Positions 39,942 to 48,258 of a stretch of DNA of 64,000 nt are shown one piece after another. A program made the position numbers and the translations under genes. Each line of letters starts with the position of its first letter. Position 1 is the first letter of the stretch. Where the stretch lies: NCBI GenBank assembly GCA_016792805.1, contig JAEUHX010000039.1, forward strand, positions 1-64,000, written 5' to 3'. The stretch comes from Planctomycetota bacterium (lineage in GTDB: Bacteria; Planctomycetota; UBA1135; JACQFD01). Below the pieces are notes generated by a model. That model was not told the origin of the DNA, ran no database searches, and worked only from the letters and a program-made list of their open reading frames with translations.

Positions 39942-41282
39942 GTGAACTCCATCCTGATCTCCGGGGGAACGCTGCTCCCAATGACCGAAGGCGCCCCGCG
40001 CCAACGGCCGGGTGACGTGTGGATTCGAGATGGTCGCATTGCTGCCGTCGGCGAAGTCCCCGAAGAGGCCCGCGAGGCAACGCGACTCGACGCGACGGGT
40101 TGCGCGGTCTTGCCGGGTTTCGTTCAGACACATCTACACCTCGTTCAAACGCTCTTCCGCGGCGAGGCCGAAGGGCTGAGCCTCCTCCCCTGGCTTCGCA
40201 CCCGGATTTGGCCGCTCGAGGCAGCCCACGATGAGGAGTCGCTTCGTGCTTCGGCACGCCTCGGCCTCTTCGGATGCATCGAGAGCGGTGCCACCACGCT
40301 CTTCGACATGGGCACCACCCACGGGCATGGCGTCGTCCTCGAGGAGATCGCCGCGAGCGGCATCCGCGCATGGAGCGGCAAGGCGTTGATGGATCTCGAC
40401 CTCGATGGTTCAACGCCGACGCGCCTTCGAGAGACGACGGAGCGGGCCCTCAGCGAGGCAGCAGAGCTCGCGCGCCAATTCGACGGGGCTGCCTCCGGGA
40501 GAGTCCGCTACGCCTACGCCCCGCGGTTCGCGCTCTCCGCCACGCCGGACCTTCACCAGGAGGTCGCTCGGCTCGCTCAACGGCACGATCGGCGCGTGCA
40601 CACGCACGCAAGCGAAACTCCGAGTGAGGTCGATGCGTGTCGTCGGCACTTTGGTAACCCCTGCGTGGCGCATCTCTCGCGTGTTGGGCTAGGCACCGGC
40701 CGCTGGACGCTTGCCCATTGCGTCCACCTGGAGCCCAATGAAGTCGAGGTGCTCGCCGCAACGCGAACAGGCGTCGCGCACTGTCCATCGAGCAATCTGA
40801 AGCTCGGATCCGGGATCGCCGACGTGGTGCGGATGCGTCTCCATCGGATCTCGGTGGGGCTCGGAAGCGACGGCGCCCCCTGTAACAATCGGCTCGATTT
40901 CTTCCGCGAGATGTCGCTGGCCTCGCTCCTCCCGAGGCGCCTCGGCGACGCGGTCGGGCTCGACGCATGGACGACCCTCACACTCGCGACGCGCGAAGGG
41001 GCGGCCGCCATCGGGATGGACCAAGAAATCGGGACCCTCGAAATCGGTAAGCGCGCCGACGTCGTGATCATTGATTTGTGTACTCCGAATACGACACCCC
41101 ATCGCGAAGTCGCAACGGCTATCGTCCACGGCGCTTCGCCAAGCCAGGTCCGCGACGTCCTCGTCGACGGACTGTTCCTCAAGCGGAACTTCCAGGTGCT
41201 CGGCTACGACGCTCGCGAGCTCTGCGCGCGTGGCGAGCTGGCGCTCGAGTCGCTGCTTTCTCGTGCAGCGCTGGCAGGATAG
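39942..41282 (+). CDS. Metal-dependent amidohydrolase (adenosine/guanine-deaminase-like)
   Basis: The 446-residue protein is of the TRZ/ATZ/MtaD group, which deaminates methylthioadenosine, S-adenosylhomocysteine, 5'-deoxyadenosine or 8-oxoguanine. Zinc ligands are visible in GFVQTHLHLVQT, HTHASET, LAHCVHL and GLGSDGAPCNN. The C-terminal beta segment (GTLEIGKRADVVIIDL) completes the composite fold. Proximity to mtnP and hpt makes a nucleoside or base substrate attractive, but the exact one cannot be read from sequence. The start is a GTG. It ends four bases before the Nudix gene. Confidence 0.9.
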   Translation: MNSILISGGTLLPMTEGAPRQRPGDVWIRDGRIAAVGEVPEEAREATRLDATGCAVLPGFVQTHLHLVQTLFRGEAEGLSLLPWLRTRIWPLEAAHDEESLRASARLGLFGCIESGATTLFDMGTTHGHGVVLEEIAASGIRAWSGKALMDLDLDGSTPTRLRETTERALSEAAELARQFDGAASGRVRYAYAPRFALSATPDLHQEVARLAQRHDRRVHTHASETPSEVDACRRHFGNPCVAHLSRVGLGTGRWTLAHCVHLEPNEVEVLAATRTGVAHCPSSNLKLGSGIADVVRMRLHRISVGLGSDGAPCNNRLDFFREMSLASLLPRRLGDAVGLDAWTTLTLATREGAAAIGMDQEIGTLEIGKRADVVIIDLCTPNTTPHREVATAIVHGASPSQVRDVLVDGLFLKRNFQVLGYDARELCARGELALESLLSRAALAG

Positions 41283-41286
41283 ATCC

Positions 41287-41844
41287 ATGGCGAAACAACG
41301 CTTGGGTCGACCGCGCGAGACCGGCAGAAAAGGCATTTATCGTGGGAAGATCTTTCGCGTGAGCCAGTGCTCGCTCCGCTTTCGCAACGGCGAGCGAGCC
41401 GTCCACGACCTCGTCGAACATGACGGCGCCGCGGTATTCGTCCCGATCCCTGAGCCGGGCAAGCTGATCTTGATTCGCCAGTACCGGCACGCAGCCCGCG
41501 GCTATTTGTGGGAGATTCCGGCGGGCCGTCTTGAAAAGGGCGAGCGCCCCTTGGCGGCCGCGAAGCGCGAGCTCGCGGAGGAGTGCGGCCTCACGGCGCG
41601 CCGTTGGCACAAGGCGGCTTCATTCCTTCCCGCCCCCGGCTACACCGACGAAGTGATGCACCTTTTCTTCGCGTACGATCTCGCACCCGACCAGAGCGGC
41701 GCGCGGCCGGATCAGGACGAGGAGATCGAGATGCGCACGTTCTCGCTCGCAGAGATCTCGGAGTGGATGCGAAGCGGTCGAATCCGCGATGGCAAGACGC
41801 TGGTAGCGTTCGCGTACCTCCTCGCACAGACCCGTGCCGAGTGA
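41287..41844 (+). CDS. Nudix hydrolase (ADP-ribose pyrophosphatase-like)
   Basis: The 185-residue product has a complete Nudix box (GRLEKGERPLAAAKRELAEECGL: only the G-x5-E-x7-RE-x2-EE core is certain) inside the ADP-ribose pyrophosphatase type of fold. It should hydrolyse ADP-ribose or related sugar nucleotides. AVFVPIPEPGKLILIRQYRH and FLPAPGYTDEVMHLF are the typical flanking segments. The ATG at 41287 follows the amidohydrolase stop by four bases, so the two are co-transcribed. Confidence 0.92.
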   Translation: MAKQRLGRPRETGRKGIYRGKIFRVSQCSLRFRNGERAVHDLVEHDGAAVFVPIPEPGKLILIRQYRHAARGYLWEIPAGRLEKGERPLAAAKRELAEECGLTARRWHKAASFLPAPGYTDEVMHLFFAYDLAPDQSGARPDQDEEIEMRTFSLAEISEWMRSGRIRDGKTLVAFAYLLAQTRAE

Positions 41845-41999
41845 TGCCGGCGAGAGTGGATTGTTGAAGCGGGGGCGCGCGCGCCCCAATGTTGGCGCTG
41901 CACCTTCGCTGCCGCACTGACGTGTGAGTTCCTCGGCAACGTCCCATTGCCGAATCCAAAATCCGCCCCGTCGACCATCCGCTCCTCCCGGAGGTCCTC

Positions 42000-43016
42000 T
42001 TGTCCGTCGCCCGCATCCTTGCGATCGACGACGATCCGCTCGTGCGTGCCACTCTTCGAGATCTCCTCGCGCTCGAAGGGCACGATGTCTCCGTGACTGC
42101 AGACGGAGAGCAAGCGCTTGAGCTCGTCGCCCGCGAATCGTTCGATCTCATTTTGTGTGATCTTTCATTGCCCGGAATCGCGGGCGCTCAGCTCCTCGAG
42201 CAGCTGCGGGAGCGCGCGCCCATCACGCCCATCGTCGCCCTGACGGGCTACGCATCGGTCGAAGGTGCCGTCGCCGCGATGAAGGCCGGAGCCAACGACT
42301 ATGCCACAAAACCAGTTCGCCCGGCGGATCTCTCGCGGCGCGTCGACGAGGCCGTGCGCCGCTCCCGCCGTCATCTCGTCCGGCACCAGCGCGAGTTGAA
42401 GATGTTATTTCTCAAGTCGATCCGAAGCCTCGTCATGAGCCTCGAGGCCAAAGATCCGTACACGAAGAACCACTCACTTAAGGTCGCGGAGGTCACAGAT
42501 CAGATCGCCGTTGCCATGGGCTATAGCGGCGAAGCACGCCAGCGCATTCGTCTCGCGGCCATACTCCACGACGTTGGAAAAATTGGCATCTCCGAGACGG
42601 TGCTCCACAAGGGAGGACCTCTGACGCGCGAAGAGTTCGGACATATCATGGAGCATCCGCTCATCGGGGAGCGAATCCTCCAGCCCATCATGGACGGTTA
42701 CGCCGACGTCGTCGCTGCCGTGAAACATGAGCACGAGCGATTCGACGGACGAGGCTATCCATGCGGCCTCCGCGGCGAGGAGATCCCGTTCGCCTCGCGG
42801 GTGATCATGGTGGCCGACTGTTTCGACGCCATCACGAGCAATCGGCCCTACCGCGATGCGCAGGCCGCGGAGCGAGCATTCGAGGTTGTCACCCGAGGGG
42901 CGGGATCACAATTCGATCCTGCCATAGCCGAAGTCTTCGACTCGATGCGCGGGACATGGATGGCAACCGTCGCGACGGAGCCCGGCCCAGCCGCCGCAAG
43001 CCTCGAGATTTGTTAA
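42000..43016 (+). CDS. Response regulator with HD-GYP output
   Basis: The 338-residue protein has an N-terminal receiver (acidic patch DDD at 10-12, phosphoacceptor Asp54, Lys104) and an HD-GYP domain. The latter shows HDVGK (190-194), HPLIG, HEHERFDGRGYP and VADCFDAITSNRPYR, all metal and substrate residues, so it should degrade cyclic di-GMP when phosphorylated. The TTG start at 42000 follows a GGAGG-containing site. No histidine kinase is nearby, so it is an orphan. It shares the layout RSLVMSLEAKDPYTKNHSLK with the second HD-GYP gene at 45772. Confidence 0.94.
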   Translation: MSVARILAIDDDPLVRATLRDLLALEGHDVSVTADGEQALELVARESFDLILCDLSLPGIAGAQLLEQLRERAPITPIVALTGYASVEGAVAAMKAGANDYATKPVRPADLSRRVDEAVRRSRRHLVRHQRELKMLFLKSIRSLVMSLEAKDPYTKNHSLKVAEVTDQIAVAMGYSGEARQRIRLAAILHDVGKIGISETVLHKGGPLTREEFGHIMEHPLIGERILQPIMDGYADVVAAVKHEHERFDGRGYPCGLRGEEIPFASRVIMVADCFDAITSNRPYRDAQAAERAFEVVTRGAGSQFDPAIAEVFDSMRGTWMATVATEPGPAAASLEIC

Positions 43017-43020
43017 TGCC

Positions 43021-43788
43021 TCACCGAACGAGTGTCCACCCTTCCTCGAGACGGCTGAACACGGAGGGAAGCTGAAATGCAACAGCTCCCGCCGAGCCGC
43101 GAACCGGCGCACGCCCATCCTGATCTGTAACAAATACGAGCCGGCCGTCGGCGCGCGGCTCGAGCTTCAAGCGGCTCAGCTCGAGCGGCTCGAGCCGGAA
43201 TCGGTCGTGCGACATATAGGCTTCGAGTGTTCGCGACTGGCGATCGCGATAGGCATCCGGGTCGGCGCCGTGGGCGCGGGCCATTTCTTGATGTTGCGTA
43301 GTGAGCTGCTGAAGAACGACCTCGAGCTGCCGCGCGGACGTCGCCCGGTGGAGTTCGGCAACACGAGCGAGGAGCCGAAGACGGTCCGATTCCGCGATCG
43401 GCCCCGATCCCGCATCGAGCCAACGCCATCTCCCCGCGCCGAGATACGCGTGAAACGTGAGGCAGGCCACCTCCCGCCCCGGCCAAGTCGGAAGGCTCGC
43501 CCCGCCGGGCCACCGGTATCCGACGACACGCTCCTCACTGGCACTTCCTATTGCGGAATCTCGCGCGAGCACTTCACACTCATAACGCTCGAGGGCCGAC
43601 GCCGGATCCAGCCGCCCCAAGGAGACAGAAAGGCGGTTCTCCCCTTCGATGAGCCAATGGTTCAGAGCGTTTTGTGAGATTCTGGGCACCCCCGTGGGAT
43701 CGCGATCCACGGGAATATCATTGATCCTCGCTTCTGCGGCGAGCCCCGCGCACTCGGCCTCGAAGCGAAACTGTAAGATGCTGGGCAA
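43021..43788 (-). CDS. Hypothetical protein between regulators
   Basis: The product is about 255 residues from a TTG at 43788, which has AGGA seven bases upstream. A longer form from the ATG at 43896 would add 36 Ser/Arg/Pro-rich residues. The N-terminal third looks like a small beta-sandwich (FRFEAECAGLAAEARINDIP, WLIEGENRLSVSLG). The rest is helical with many charged residues (RQLEVVLQQLTTQHQEMARA), then a C-terminal part resembling a wrap-up with Arg/Phe contacts. I do not recognise the family. It lies between and opposite to the response-regulator genes, which may point to a signalling role. It has no signal peptide. Confidence 0.65.
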   Translation of the reverse strand: MPSILQFRFEAECAGLAAEARINDIPVDRDPTGVPRISQNALNHWLIEGENRLSVSLGRLDPASALERYECEVLARDSAIGSASEERVVGYRWPGGASLPTWPGREVACLTFHAYLGAGRWRWLDAGSGPIAESDRLRLLARVAELHRATSARQLEVVLQQLTTQHQEMARAHGADPDAYRDRQSRTLEAYMSHDRFRLEPLELSRLKLEPRADGRLVFVTDQDGRAPVRGSAGAVAFQLPSVFSRLEEGWTLVR

Positions 43789-43969
43789 TGGAGTCCTGGT
43801 TCGGGATCTCGAATTTCGATCCTGAGTCGACCGGAGTAGCCTATCGCGGTTCGAATCGCCTTCGGGGTTTCCACTGGCGCCCGTTGGTGGTTTCATAGGA
43901 GCCGTCGTGCGGCGCGGGGCTCACCCCGCGAGGCGCGATCTGCTCGAGCAAAGGACATCCAAGCACCCC

Positions 43970-45349
43970 ATGCCGGATCGGATCCTCATTTGCGATGACG
44001 AAGAGAGCCTCCGCTGGGCGCTCCAGAGCCTCCTCGTCGCAGAGGGGTTTCAGGTGCGCACAGCGCACGACGTCTCGTCCGCCATTGAGGCCATCGAGAG
44101 GGAGCCGTTCGACCTCGTCCTCACCGACCTCCGCATGGTGAACGAACTGGGCGAGACCTCGGACACGGCAGGAGAGTCGGTCATTCGGTATATCGCCCTC
44201 AATTATCCCGCGACGCCGACCATTGTCCTCTCAGCGCGGCAGACGAGCCAAAGCGCCGCGGCTGCTATGAAGGCAGGTGCCGTCGATTACCTCGATAAGC
44301 CGTTTCAGCGATCGCAGGTTCTCGAGCGCGTACGATCCGTGCTCCAAAAGGCCCATGCACCGACAGCCACATCGAAGCGACTGTTGCAATCGCTTCCGGA
44401 GCGGCTCTGCGCGCGGTCGCGGGCGATGGCGCCAATTGTTGAAATTCTGGCCCGCGTCTCGCCGCTCGATATCAACGTATTCATCGCCGGCGCGTCGGGA
44501 ACCGGGAAAGAGTTCGTCGCCCGGACGATCCACGACGGCAGCCCTCGCGCAGGCGCACGATTTATTGCACTTCACTGTGCGAGCCTTACGGAGAACCTGG
44601 CGCTCGCGGAACTCTGCGGAGTTGAGAAAGGCGCGTTCAGCGGGGCCGACCGCGTCCGTCGGGGGCTCTTCGAAGAGTGCGCTGGCGGAACCCTCCTGCT
44701 CGATGCGGTGGAGGAACTCCCCTATTCCGTTCAAGGGCAGATCGTCCAGGCCATCGAGAGCCGCGAGATGCGGCGCGTCGGCTCCAGCCGCGTACTGCCT
44801 GTGACCACCCGCATTCTCTCCTCGTCGGGCGTTGACCTTCGGAAGCGCGTTTCGGCGGGGACTTTCCGCTACGACCTTTACTCGGCCCTGCGGGTCGTTT
44901 CCGTCGAGCTCCCAACGCTGCGGGAGCGCCAGGACGATCTCGAACCGCTTGTGGCTCGCTTCCTCCAGGAGCTGAGTCTGGAGTTCTCACGAAAGCTCAC
45001 GGTCAGCAAGGAGGCTCTTGAACTCCTCGGCCGACATGAGTTCCCGGGCAATCTCCGCGAGCTGCGCAACGCGCTTCGGGCCGCAGGCTCGCTGGCAACG
45101 GATGGAGAGATCTCCGGTCAGCTCGTGAGGGAGCGAATCCTCCCATCGTTTGGAAGTCCGCCCCCTTCACCGGTTCGAGAGTCCATCCAAAGCGTCGAGG
45201 CAGCTCGCATTCGAGAAGCGCTCGAGAGAAACCCTGGGGACCTCCGGAATGCCGCAGGGGAGCTCGGCATCTCCCGAACCACTTTGTGGAGGAAGATGCA
45301 GCGCTACGGGCTTCGCGATCGAGAGTCGAATCCCTTAGCAGGCCGTTGA
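43970..45349 (+). CDS. NtrC-like response regulator with degenerate AAA+ motifs
   Basis: The 459-residue protein has receiver (Asp53, Lys110), AAA+ and Fis-type helix-turn-helix domains, the standard sigma-54 activator layout. Walker A is GASGTGK (174-180). The sigma-54 contact loop reads GAFSGA (221-226) instead of GAFTGA. Walker B reads LLLDAVEEL, so the catalytic Glu after Asp is Ala. The sensor I region (RILSSSG, about 281-287) lacks the usual Asn or His. ATP hydrolysis is therefore doubtful. The ATG at 43970 starts the receiver exactly; a start at 43907 would overlap the upstream region. The C-terminus (GISRTTLWRKMQRYGL) is intact, and the stop is next to a repeat-like sequence. Confidence 0.9.
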   Translation: MPDRILICDDEESLRWALQSLLVAEGFQVRTAHDVSSAIEAIEREPFDLVLTDLRMVNELGETSDTAGESVIRYIALNYPATPTIVLSARQTSQSAAAAMKAGAVDYLDKPFQRSQVLERVRSVLQKAHAPTATSKRLLQSLPERLCARSRAMAPIVEILARVSPLDINVFIAGASGTGKEFVARTIHDGSPRAGARFIALHCASLTENLALAELCGVEKGAFSGADRVRRGLFEECAGGTLLLDAVEELPYSVQGQIVQAIESREMRRVGSSRVLPVTTRILSSSGVDLRKRVSAGTFRYDLYSALRVVSVELPTLRERQDDLEPLVARFLQELSLEFSRKLTVSKEALELLGRHEFPGNLRELRNALRAAGSLATDGEISGQLVRERILPSFGSPPPSPVRESIQSVEAARIREALERNPGDLRNAAGELGISRTTLWRKMQRYGLRDRESNPLAGR

Positions 45350-45358
45350 GAAGCTTCT

Positions 45359-45382
45359 ACGGGCGCTTCGCGCCCCGTTTTC
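45359..45382 (+). terminator. Terminator-like hairpin after the NtrC-like gene
   Basis: ACGGGCGC-TTC-GCGCCCCGT followed by TTTTC forms a short GC hairpin with a T-run ten bases after the stop codon. One bulged base is needed. Confidence 0.6.
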
Positions 45383-45528
45383 GCGGTCACTTCGTGGGAC
45401 GGCCTCGGCGCAACTTCTTACTCGGTCGTCGGCGGTCCTGCTCGATCTTGCGAGGCATCCCCATGCTCGCGGAATGGAGCCCTTCGCCACGGGAAGCTCG
45501 CAGGAGTCCGCCCCAAGACCGGGGGAGA

Positions 45529-45548
45529 CTGTTTCAGGTTTGAAACAG
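45529..45548. promoter_or_regulatory. Dyad CTGTTTCA-N4-TGAAACAG
   Basis: A perfect eight-base inverted repeat with four-base spacer, size and form typical of a dimeric repressor site. It is about 225 bases upstream of the HD-GYP start; function is inferred. Confidence 0.35.
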
Positions 45549-45613
45549 AGTGCCTCGGGAGAACCCACGTCGTCCACAACGCCCCCACAGGATCCCAGGA
45601 CGACTCCAGAGGT

Positions 45614-45635
45614 TCTCCACAAGATCGTGTGGAGA
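45614..45635. promoter_or_regulatory. Dyad TCTCCACA-N6-TGTGGAGA
   Basis: A second perfect eight-base inverted repeat with six-base spacer, 65 bases after the first and unlike it in sequence. It could be an operator or an RNA hairpin in a long leader. Confidence 0.35.
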
Positions 45636-45771
45636 GGGGTCCGTTCGCGCCGCTCGTATGGGATCGGCACGAGATTGGACAGGGGAGCGGGTCCGCGACG
45701 GCAGCCCCTTGCCGTCTCCGCCTCGCGTTTCCCCGCACCACTTCCTCCGCACGCCCCAACGGAAAAGTGTC

Positions 45772-46890
45772 ATGGCTCCTGTCGGCATGGCCGCCATCGA
45801 TGCACTCGCCACCACTGAGCCCTGGTTCGCCACGGGTATCCTTGATGCGGCAAGCCGAGTCATTGAGTCCGGGAAGCCACGCATTCTTGCGGTCGACAAT
45901 GACCCCGTCATCGTTGAGGTTGTGAAACACGCCCTCAGCCAGGAGAGCTTTGAGGTGCAGTGCGAGACATCGGGTCGTTCCGCGCTCGACGCGCTCGCGC
46001 GAGATTCATACGACTGCGTTCTCTGCGACCTTCGGCTCGGGGCGCTGAGCGGCCTCGACGTATTGCGGGAGATCCGGAAGAACGACCAGTCGACCTCGGT
46101 GGTGCTTTTCTCCGGGCTTCGGGATCAGCAGGTGGCGGTCGAGGCCATGAAAGAGGGCGCGGATGACTTCGTTTCGAAGCCGTTTCGCCTCGATCAGCTG
46201 CGTGAACGTGTCGAAACCGCCATCGCTCGGCGGGCGAATTTCTATTCGCTACTCGAATCGGAGCGCCGCCTGACGGAGGCGGTTCGAAGCGCCAACGAAG
46301 CCTGCCTCGCCCGCGAGCGCGATCTGCACGCACTCGCGATACGTTCGATCCGCAGCCTTGTTCTCTCGCTGGAGGCCAAGGATCAATACACAAAAGATCA
46401 CTCCATCAAGGTTGCTCTCGCGAGCGTGCGCATCGCGAAAGCGCTCGGAATGAACGATGACCAGGTTCGGCTAATTCGCCTCGCCGGCCTGCTCCACGAT
46501 GTCGGCAAGATTGGAGTCCGCGAAGCAGTGCTCCACAAAGCTGGAAAGCTCACAGAAGAGGAGCAGGAGCACATGCGTCAGCATCCGCTGATCGGTGTGC
46601 GCATACTCATTCCACTCGCCCAGCGATTCCCCGATCTCGTCGCGGCCGTTCGTCATGAGCACGAGCGCTGGGACGGCCTCGGCTATCCCGATGGATTGCG
46701 GGGTGAGCAGATTCCGCTTGCCTCTCGCATCATCGCTGTGGCCGACTGCCACGACGCGATCACCAGCAACCGCCCCTACCGCGCTGCTCAGGGGACGGAT
46801 GTTTCCATGCGTGAGATTTCCGCTGGCTCGGGGACGCAGTTCGATCCCCGAGTGGTCAACGCCTACCTCTCCATCGCAACCGAACTGTGA
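45772..46890 (+). CDS. Second response regulator with HD-GYP output
   Basis: The 372-residue product has a 35-residue leader, a receiver with phosphoacceptor Asp86 and Lys136, a linker of heptad character (LLESERRLTEAVRSANEACL) and a complete HD-GYP domain (LLHDVGKIG, HEHERWDGLGYP, VADCHDAITSNRPYR). It should hydrolyse cyclic di-GMP. The receiver acidic pair is DND rather than DD, which may weaken metal binding. Similarity to the HD-GYP gene at 42000 suggests duplication. The ATG at 45772 is chosen as the first Met in frame after the leader dyads; an ATG at 45787 is also possible. Confidence 0.92.
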   Translation: MAPVGMAAIDALATTEPWFATGILDAASRVIESGKPRILAVDNDPVIVEVVKHALSQESFEVQCETSGRSALDALARDSYDCVLCDLRLGALSGLDVLREIRKNDQSTSVVLFSGLRDQQVAVEAMKEGADDFVSKPFRLDQLRERVETAIARRANFYSLLESERRLTEAVRSANEACLARERDLHALAIRSIRSLVLSLEAKDQYTKDHSIKVALASVRIAKALGMNDDQVRLIRLAGLLHDVGKIGVREAVLHKAGKLTEEEQEHMRQHPLIGVRILIPLAQRFPDLVAAVRHEHERWDGLGYPDGLRGEQIPLASRIIAVADCHDAITSNRPYRAAQGTDVSMREISAGSGTQFDPRVVNAYLSIATEL

Positions 46891-46984
46891 GGGACACATC
46901 GGTCGCGCTGTAGAGGAGTTTCCGAGCCGCCTCTAGGGGGAGGGCCCCTGGAAGCGGCTCCTGTTTCCTTCTCGGTTCCTCGTC

Positions 46985-47039
46985 GGGGAGCCCGGTTTGG
47001 CCTGCGCGCTCGCGCAGGGCGCCGGGCTCCCTGGTTTTT
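46985..47039 (+). terminator. Rho-independent terminator after HD-GYP gene
   Basis: GGGGAGCCCGG pairs with CCGGGCTCCC around an internal GCGCG stem, then TTTTT. It lies 95 bases after the stop codon at 46890. Confidence 0.75.
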
Positions 47040-47040
47040 A

Positions 47041-47508
47041 GGGAGTGGACTTTTCGAGGAGAACTCCTTCGATCCCCACAGATCCCCGTCCCCAGGATCC
47101 AAACCCAGCTCACAAATCGGCGAACGGTCGAACGGTCTGGCAACCCACGATCGCGTGTGCGCCAATCCTGTCCATATGCATGGACAACATCCCCCGGTCG
47201 ACAAACTCCGGTCGGCATGTACGCAACAAAAAAGCCGGCCCGCAAGGCGAGCCGGCTTTTTCTGTCGTCATCCCTGGGGCCAGAGGCCTCCGCGGGTCGA
47301 CGCTCTGAGGGCGTTTCAAAGTCCTCCGAGCTGCGCGCGGGTTTCGTCGCGCTCGCTTTGCGGAGCACTTTTGGAACGTCGTCTTTTGTCAGTCGGATTC
47401 TTGGCGTTCGAAGGAGCGGCCAGAGTCCCAACGATCCAGACCGAACTCGGAAGCAGTCGATCCGGAGCGAGCGTCGAGATGACGCGCGCTCCGTCGACGA
47501 CTTCGAGA
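47041..47508. other. Intergenic region with possible small structured RNA
   Basis: About 470 bases without a supported gene. On either strand the 47105-47225 part contains the dyads GTCCAT-ATGC-ATGGAC (47169-47184) and CCGGTCGAC-ACTCCGGTCGGC, and ends at the strong bidirectional hairpin at 47227. On the minus strand it lies downstream of the lipoprotein gene; 47267-47508 shows no feature. Confidence 0.4.
47227..47266. terminator. Bidirectional terminator hairpin
   Basis: AAAAAAGCCGGC and GCCGGCTTTTT form a perfect stem with CCGCAAGGCGA as loop, giving a T-run on both strands. It can end transcripts from the lipoprotein gene at 47509 on the minus strand and anything from the plus side. Confidence 0.8.
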
Positions 47509-48258
47509 TTACTTCTTCGGCGCAGGGCCCACGGGCGGGGCCAGGGAACTCACATTTCGGCTGCGCTCGTAAAACGGCGTATCGCCCTGGTAGATCGCAC
47601 CCGCCGCAGAGCCGCCCGCCTCGCGCCATGCCGCGCGCGAGTCGTCGCCCGAAAGATCGGCATCGGGGCCGCTCAGGCCGAGCTCGTGGAACGCCGACTT
47701 CAATCCGAAGAGCGTCCAGACCCAGTGCCCGAAGGAGATCGTGAAATCGATCACCTCTTTCGGAGCAACGTCTGCTTCGACACCGACCAGCGCCACATGG
47801 GCGTGCACGCTGAGGTCAGTCCAGTGGCCCGTCTCATTCTGGTGATCGAGGTCGAAGCCCTTGTAGGACATCGACTGGTCGAACAGGAACTCGGTGCCCC
47901 AGACGGCCTGGCGGTTAATGTCGCGCCAGTAGAAGAGCGAGAGGCCGTATTCAGCCTGGCGCTGACTCCAAGCTCCGATCGAGCGGGGACGGGTACCCCA
48001 GCGAACGGTGTCGGCCCAGCCGAGACCGCCGTGAAGCACTTTCGTCGCCTGGACATCGAGAAGGAGGCCATCGCCCAGGCCGACGTTCACATAGGCAACG
48101 TCGAACAGGTCGTGGAATGCATCCTTCGAGGCGGTCCAGAGGAGATCGCCGTAGTTCCAGCTGGTTTGATCAACAACGTTCTGGTGCGCCTGCGTGCTGC
48201 GGCAGGCGCCGGCCGCACAACCCAGGAGCAGGACAAGGGGAGCGACGACTTTCTTCAT
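47509..48258 (-). CDS. Lipoprotein of unknown function
   Basis: The 249-residue protein starts at the ATG at 48258 (MKKVVAPLVLLLGCAAGAC), a lipoprotein-type signal peptide. The mature part has many aromatic residues and alternating hydrophobic stretches (DVAYVNVGLGDGLLLDVQAT, YGLSLFYWRDINRQAVWG, HAHVALVGVEADVAPKEVID), suggesting a beta-barrel or beta-sandwich in the envelope. The last 50 residues are more polar. I do not recognise the family. The upstream gap contains a repeat element; the gene is alone on the minus strand. Confidence 0.75.
   Translation of the reverse strand: MKKVVAPLVLLLGCAAGACRSTQAHQNVVDQTSWNYGDLLWTASKDAFHDLFDVAYVNVGLGDGLLLDVQATKVLHGGLGWADTVRWGTRPRSIGAWSQRQAEYGLSLFYWRDINRQAVWGTEFLFDQSMSYKGFDLDHQNETGHWTDLSVHAHVALVGVEADVAPKEVIDFTISFGHWVWTLFGLKSAFHELGLSGPDADLSGDDSRAAWREAGGSAAGAIYQGDTPFYERSRNVSSLAPPVGPAPKK

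Larger units (their letters stand above)
45383..45771. other. Leader region of the second HD-GYP gene
   Basis: About 390 bases without a supported gene. It contains two perfect dyads (45529-45548 and 45614-45635, listed separately). Some 100 bases near 45340-45440 begin like an end of the short repeat family (AGCAGGCCGTTGAGAAG) but do not align further. Confidence 0.45.

Noticed and set aside
45661..45690. Sigma-54 promoter-like GGCACG before the second HD-GYP gene
   Set aside because: The TTG follows one base too early for the -24/-12 spacing, and the GC of the -12 element is missing.
47290..47420. Possible further copy of the short element (GGCGTTTCAAAGTCCTCCGAGC)
   Set aside because: Only a short stretch resembles the insertion in the 48504 copy. 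The ends and core of the element are absent.
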